DNA of 64,000 nucleotides from assembly GCA_900074885.1 (NCBI GenBank), contig FJUW01000040.1:186001-250000 (forward strand), in the 5' to 3' direction. Source of the stretch: Rhynchosporium graminicola. Taxonomy: Eukaryota; Ascomycota; Leotiomycetes; Helotiales; Ploettnerulaceae. Positions 57,911-64,000 of this stretch are shown one piece after another (the stretch's first letter is position 1; every line of letters begins with the position of its first letter). The translations under genes and the position numbers were made by a program. The notes beneath the pieces were generated by a model. It searched no databases. It worked only from the letters and a program-made list of their open reading frames with translations, and was not told the DNA's origin.

Positions 57911-60900
57911 TCAAGCCTGGCTCAAAAACTTAAGCGCCTCCTCCCTCTCAGCAGCAGGCAACATACTCAGCACCTGTTGCACACCCTTTAGTCCCCCCTT
58001 ACTGTTCCCCCTCAACAGGCTCGCCACATCGAACGCAACACCTTCCTGCTTCAGGCTCTCAACCTTCTCATGCACCGTCTTTCTATTCTCCTCATACCAC
58101 ATGGCCACCTCTCTATCAGCGTGCGAGAACTTGGGTATGCCCGTCCAAGCAGCAAGAGTCTCGAGATTGCGTGTTCGTGAAGCGAGAGGGTTCTTGGAGG
58201 CTGATGCCATGCGCTTTAAGATGTATTCTTCGTTCACGCGACGACGGACGCGCCAGTAGAAGAAGCGGCGGGCTTCTCTCCAGACGAGGGATTGGCGGAT
58301 GACGTCTTTGGCTTTCATTCTTCCGGCGCGGTCGTGGAGGTCGGCGAATTGAAGAGAAACTTGCATGTAAACTGGGAGAAGTAATTGCTCGCGAGCAGTA
58401 GCCTTGACCTTGACATCGGAAATTTGATCTGGGGTCAAGGATTTGTCGGCCAATTGCTTGCGGAGCGCGCCGTACTCGGGGTCAAGGCGTGCCATGGTCT
58501 CAAGCTGCTTGTCTCTACGGTATTTGATATTCACAATGCCCTCTGGCTCCAGGACACCACCACGTGCATCCTCGTCAGCGTACATCTCCATGAATTCGGG
58601 GTTGATTGTAGGATCGACGACGACCTGAAACTGTTAGCCAGCCCGAATAAGAACGTGAGAAGATTGCTTACCCATGAACCACCACGCAACTCTCCGAAGG
58701 GTGGAATGTATACGAAGATTGGCTGCTCATACTTGACAAGCGCATCGACAATGTAAGATCCATATTTCAGGACCTCATTGTACATATCACGCTGTCCACC
58801 TGAGAAGCCTCTCCAATTTGCCAGGATCATTAATGGCAACTGCTCGCCGTTGTTGAAGTCCTTGATGGCTTGTGCGGTCTTGAATGCGGAGTTCGGGTAC
58901 CAGACTCCACCGGCTTCGTTCGTGATCTGCTCCATCGAATCTGGATTCGCCGGATCTGCAGGGGTGATGTTTTCAACCGAGCGGGTCTCAACGGCAATCA
59001 CACCCATGGGGATGCCGCCAAGTCTCGCACGGCCAACCACTACGGTCTTTGCCCAACCACCGAGGGTCTCGACAAATGATTCCTTGTCAAAGAGACCGGG
59101 CATGAACCCTTCCTCATCATCCTTACCAGCAATCAACCATCTCACGTCGTATGGTTGCTTTGGGGGAGGAGTGTAGACGATATCGCGGTCCCAGGAGTCG
59201 ACAGCTGGCCCGATCGGCAATGGACTGTTCCTCTTGTCTGGGACGTAGGCCATCCACTCAACAATCTTAGACACACCCTCGAAATCATCAGCGGCAGTCA
59301 TGTGTGACACACCATTCTTGTACATAATTTGAGTGCCACCAAGTTGTAAATTGGAAGTGTAGACTTCGCGACCGAGCAGCTTGTTGATAGCTGGAGCACC
59401 GGTCAAGATAATTGGCTGGCCTTCGATCTGGATAGCTCTCTGTCCAAGACGAACCAAGTATGCACCGATACCTATCAAAGTTAGTAAAAGAGGATTTGCA
59501 CTTTCACCAGGGCTACATACCGACTGATCGACAAGTCACCAATGTGATAGTAAATATATCCTCGTAAGCTCTGCTTGTTGCACCAGCAATCAAACCAGAG
59601 CCCTTCAAACACTCAACACCAAGTCCATCTTCAGCACCAACGATGGTGGTGATCTTGTATCTCACTTCACCATCCTCAGTAATCTCCTCGGTGATGACAT
59701 CCTTGCTCTTGCCATCCTCGAATCGCTTCTTAGCGTCGGCCTTCAAGTACAGGTACTTGAAGCCAGCCTCTGGCTTCTCCGGGTTATTCCATGCAATATT
59801 GAAGTGGGGGATCAATTCTTCAGCCATGCCGATACGAGCACCAGAATTGGCAGAGAGGTAGATACGAGGAATACCAAGTTTCCTCGCAAGTTCTGTGCAC
59901 TTATTAAAGAATTGATCTTCCTTAGGTCCGAAACTACCAATCTTGAATGTGATATCGTTTGCAATGATGACAAACTTGCGACCACGAGGATACTCGGGCG
60001 TTCTGGCCGTAACAATCCATCCGACCATCCCGTGAGTGTTGGTTCCTGGCTCACGGAAGACTTCGGCGAGGTTGTCCTTATCATCCAAGACAAGCTCACT
60101 GTAGTCAATGCATTCGCCAGTTGGCGGCTGCTTGTCTGCCAGCGACGCGTGCTTGCTCACAGCTTTGACCCAGCTGGTTTGGATAGCTTGTCTGAAGAGT
60201 TCTGGGAAATCGTAGACGTATTGAGTACCCATGATATGGGCCTTGTATCTCTTTGGTTGCAACCATTCCTTGGTAGGGTATGGTGTGGATACAGGTCGTA
60301 AGTGCATGGAGCCGATCTTTGTGGTGCCTCCAATGCTCTGGAATACCCAGTCGCCGCCCTTCTCGGACTTGCGCTCAGCATACATCTCAACTTGAATGAC
60401 ATATCCAGAGGTGTTGGTAATGACGACACGCAATGGGTATGGCATGCCAGTGGTAGGTTCTGTGCAGATGATGCGGATCTCAGCAGCTGTAACACGGAGA
60501 CGCCAGAGACGACGACCGAATCGCTCCAAGAAGCCACCAAGAGCCTTCTCAACCTCGGGTGGTTGCAGAGGGAAGACGGGAGAGAAGTTGATGAAGATGT
60601 GATTGAGATCAGAATTATTGTTACCGATGATCTCTAGAGCATCGAGAAGATCGTTCATCAGTCTATCGGACTCAGAGATGAGGTATTCTGCAGTCGGAAT
60701 CTCGTCACGGAGTCTACCAGGACGTACGACAGCACGTGTGAAGTAACGCTTATCGCCCTCGACATCTTTGCCAGTAGCCTCGTAAATGTGAATATTGCGG
60801 TTCTCGGTGAAAACTGGCTTGATTGTGAACTTCGAAAGCCTTCCAAGTTCAAGTTGGAAAGCCAAGGCAGGTTCGATGTGTCGAATACTTTGATCTTCCT

Positions 60901-63900
60901 CATACTCGGGGCCGCGGAAAGTGTAGTAACCTGGGTACGATCCGTCCTTGTGGCCACAAATGAATGTGAGACGGCGGATGCGGCGAGCCAGAAGCTCTTC
61001 CTTGTACTCCTTGACGATTAGGTTGATTCTAGCAATGGTCTCGTTGTCGTCCAGACTCTCGGAATCCCGAACAGCAACATTACAGACGGCGGTAAGTTCA
61101 TCCTCGGTGTTGATTGGGGGTAAGGTCTTGCGCTTGCCATTCAGATCTGGCATCAGCCCGTTGGCAACAGATTTCTTGGCTTTGCCGTAGGTAGGGAACA
61201 CCTCCAAAGCACGCATGAGGTACTCTTCGGCCTCATCCAGGTATTGCACTGGAACGATAACACCCTTTCTGGTTGGCTCGTTATCGGTCTTGTTGACAAG
61301 GTAAGACATGTCACTAATAGAGCTGACACGCTTGAATGGATTGCCGCTCTCGTATGAAGGTGTCGCAGGTGTTGATGGAGCTGATGATTGGATCGGCATG
61401 CCAAACTCCGAGGCGCCAACCTTTCGGAGAACAAAGTCCCAAGAGACAATAAATGGTGGCTCGGCGGAATCATTATGGTACTCAATCTTCTTTAAAGAGT
61501 AAGCACGGTATGCTCGGCGGATATAGACTTCGAGAGCAGCGAGCGAGACCCATGGGTCCTGGTAACCGAAGAAAATGGGCAGGACATCGAAGACGGTGTA
61601 TTTGGAGTCAACGACCTCTTTCAGGATGTCGAGATCAGGTTCTCGGTGCTCCCATCCAGTCTCACCATATCGTGATTCGACGACAGATGATCGGAGAATG
61701 TGCTCCATCTGGGCGGCACGTTCCTCCAAAGATGGCATAGCACATTGGATGAGAAGCTCACGAGCCTTGAGAGCAACCTTTGCAGTTTGTCTTGTCTCGA
61801 GCTCGGTGAGTTTGCGGAGAGCTGGGCGGAAGTACTTGGCGACGTTGCCTGCGCTCGGCTTGTTAGGTCTGTACTCGTCGAGAATAGCAAGAATCAAGTT
61901 GTTTTTGGCTCCAATTCTGCTGTGAGACAGGACGATTTGGACAACCTTGAAGCTGTCCTCCTTGTTCTCATCTCTGAGCTTCAAGATGACTTCTTCATCG
62001 CGAGACTGGCGGCCGGAGAACAACTTCTCGACTGACACATATTGGTCCAAGAGGCCGGAGAATACATCAAACTCATGAACTTTCTGGCCCTCGGCGTATC
62101 GGTCAAGGACCTCAGTCAAGGGCAGGAGAGTTGACTTGAGAGTCTCAACATCAGATGGTTCAACGTTTTCCTCGAGGAACTTGGCGAAGGCCTTAGACAG
62201 GTTCTTTGCTGGAAACTCGCCCTTGCGAACCCTCGCACGGTCGACAGTCTGGGTGAAAATAGCATCAAGACGTTGAGGCATTCTGGAGTGCAAAGCAGAG
62301 AATTGAGCGTTCCACTCGCCATATGGCAAATCTGGGTCACGGAGAACCTCCATGAGTTCCTTAAGAGTAGAGGCCATAATGACTTGGTTGTCGAAACCAT
62401 TAAGAATATTGGTGAGCACGCTGTGGAGAAGAAGGAATCGCTGGGCGGGCTTTGTACCAACAACCTGAGGTGGTCCAAGATCTGGAAGATGCCCTAGGAA
62501 AGGTTGGGCAGACTGAACTCTTGAAGGGTCGTCAAGCGCAAGTATACCGATGATATCACCAGCCTCCAAAGTGGCTCCTGGTTGCTTGATGAATTGGACG
62601 ATACCATCCTCACCAGCAATAAGAGGCATGTACATCTTCATGACCTCGACTTCAGCAAATGCTTGACCAGCTTTGATGTGCTCGCCGTTGTCGACGGTAA
62701 ATTTGACAAGCTTTCCGGGCGATGGTGTTCGGAGTTGAGTCGGGTCGTTCTCCTGTTCGAGAAGACAAGTCTTGCTATCAACACTCAAACGTGTGGCTCC
62801 AACTTCTTCCTTCCAGTAAATGTTGTGACTCCTACCGGCAAGAAGAACCAAAAGACCACCATCACTCAAGGCACGAACGCCAACAGAACATTTCGATCCG
62901 TTGATGAACAAGTGGTAGCTGTCCAAGCTCGATCGAGTAGCGGTGAACTTGTATCTGTGACCGTCGTAGATGAAATCGATAGGGAAGACCGTCTTCAAGA
63001 TATCTTTCGCTGGAACTTGACCCTTTTCTAAGCTGTTTCTGTACTCGGAAATACAGGCCTCGCTTGCGATGTGTGCTTTGCAGACAGCACCGCAAACAAC
63101 AGCAATCATAGGATCTGGTCGCTCAGCAGTCAACTTATTCGAGATCAGCTCATCGAGCCAACCAGTCGTGATGGTGTTGCCTTCGAAGGCAGGGGTCTCC
63201 AGCAATTTGATCAAGTACTCGACAGTGGTTCGGAAATCACCACGGATACTTAATTCCTTCAACGCGACGACCATATGCTTCCGCGATGCTGATCTGTTCT
63301 CCCCATAGGCGAAAATGTGACCGAATTGACTGTCAGAGAAACTGTGAATACCACCAGCAGTTCCCACCGAGAAGTAACCCCATACGTTGGAGCTACTTCT
63401 GAAGTTCAATTCGTGCATAGTACCGCTCGATGGCTTGAAACCCTCTCCAGGATCTTCGGAAGTGATACGGCAGGCGGTGGTGTGGCCCTTTGGTTTTGGT
63501 CGGCGTTGAGTAAGAGAGCTGTTCTCCTTGGAAAAGTCGAAGTCAATTTCGCTGGATGTTTGGGGATCTGCACCATACAGTAATCTGATGTCGCGAATTC
63601 TGTGTAGAGGAAGACCCATCGCGATTTGGAGTTGCGCAGCAGGCAGATTGACACCACTGACCATCTCAGTAGTAGGATGCTCTACTTGCAATCTGGGGTT
63701 AAGTTCCAAAAAGTAAAATTTATCGTCGGAGTGCGAGTAGAGGTACTCAACAGTACCAGCCGAAACGTACCCCACGAGTCGACCAAGACGGACAGCAGCC
63801 TTCTCCATTGCCTGGAATGTCTCAGGCTTGGCGATTGTGACTGGAGCCTCCTCGATAATCTTTTGATGTCTGCGTTGAACGGAACAATCTCTGCCGAAGA

Positions 63901-64000
63901 GCGAAATGTTGTTTCCGTACTCATCGGCAAGCAATTGAACCTCCAAATGTCTGGCATTGCCGGCCAACTTCATAATGAAGATCGGAGATCCGGGGATTTC
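57911..64000 (-). CDS. ACC1: Acetyl-CoA carboxylase (partial; N-terminus beyond window)
   Basis: Three exons in the window (59521 to the edge, 58672-59471, 57911-58624) with introns of 49 and 47 bp. They encode the last 1997 residues of a protein that is normally about 2200-2300 aa, so roughly the first 280 residues are missing. The visible part begins inside the ATP-grasp biotin carboxylase domain ([19 protein letters not shown]..). It continues through the BCCP domain with biotin site VEVMKMY (Lys codon at 62636-62638), the large central domain, and both halves of the carboxyltransferase domain ([32 protein letters not shown] appears as [15 protein letters not shown]). The enzyme makes malonyl-CoA from acetyl-CoA for fatty acid synthesis in the cytosol. 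Intron borders are canonical. The C-terminus ends [12 protein letters not shown]. Confidence 0.98.

Overview
The window looks like nuclear DNA of a filamentous ascomycete (Pezizomycotina). The evidence is short introns (mostly 46-130 bp) with GTAAGT/GTATGT-type donors and CTAAC/CTAAT branch sites, fungal-specific gene families, and both gene-dense and gene-poor stretches. The RNA- and protein-processing genes and the GH7 cellulase fit a plant-litter or plant-associated fungus. A Leotiomycete-like origin is my inference and cannot be proven from sequence alone.

Layout. 1.5-6.1 kb (-): a large repeat protein with an N-terminal membrane anchor and a C-terminal HDEL ER-retention signal. 7.7-13.2 kb (+): a Doa10/Ssm4-type RING-CH ubiquitin ligase of the ER membrane. 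14.0-15.8 kb (-): a secreted type-B carboxylesterase. 15.8-20.4 kb: gene-poor, with a degenerate 60-bp tandem repeat and a frameshifted relic of an EST1/SMG7-type gene. 20.4-22.3 kb (-): a class-3 lipase. 24.4-26.2 kb (+): an unknown basic, disordered protein. 26.5-32.1 kb: a compact housekeeping block of PRO1 (glutamate 5-kinase), ATP23 (mitochondrial protease), an Aurora kinase and TIP41. 34.0-35.4 kb (+): a single-domain GH7 cellobiohydrolase, flanked on both sides by about 2 kb without genes. The downstream flank contains a 328-bp MITE and leads into a 652-base assembly gap bordered by a TTTGC microsatellite. 40.9-44.5 kb (+): STE23/insulin-degrading enzyme. 46.5-51.8 kb (-): a UBP12-like deubiquitinase. 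53.6-55.2 kb (-): a single-pass membrane protein. 57.9-64.0 kb (-): acetyl-CoA carboxylase ACC1, cut by the window edge inside its biotin carboxylase domain.

The genes do not form a pathway cluster. Two themes recur: ER/ubiquitin biology (HDEL protein, Doa10, UBP12) and TOR/cell-cycle control (TIP41, Aurora). I found no CRISPR array, tRNA, rRNA, biosynthetic cluster or obvious new defence system. The points most worth checking are the HDEL repeat protein, a non-canonical GA-AG intron splitting the zinc-binding motif of STE23 beside a 28-nt exon, introns that can be retained without breaking the frame in the esterase and PRO1, a long in-frame upstream extension of STE23, the MITE, and the EST1-type relic.
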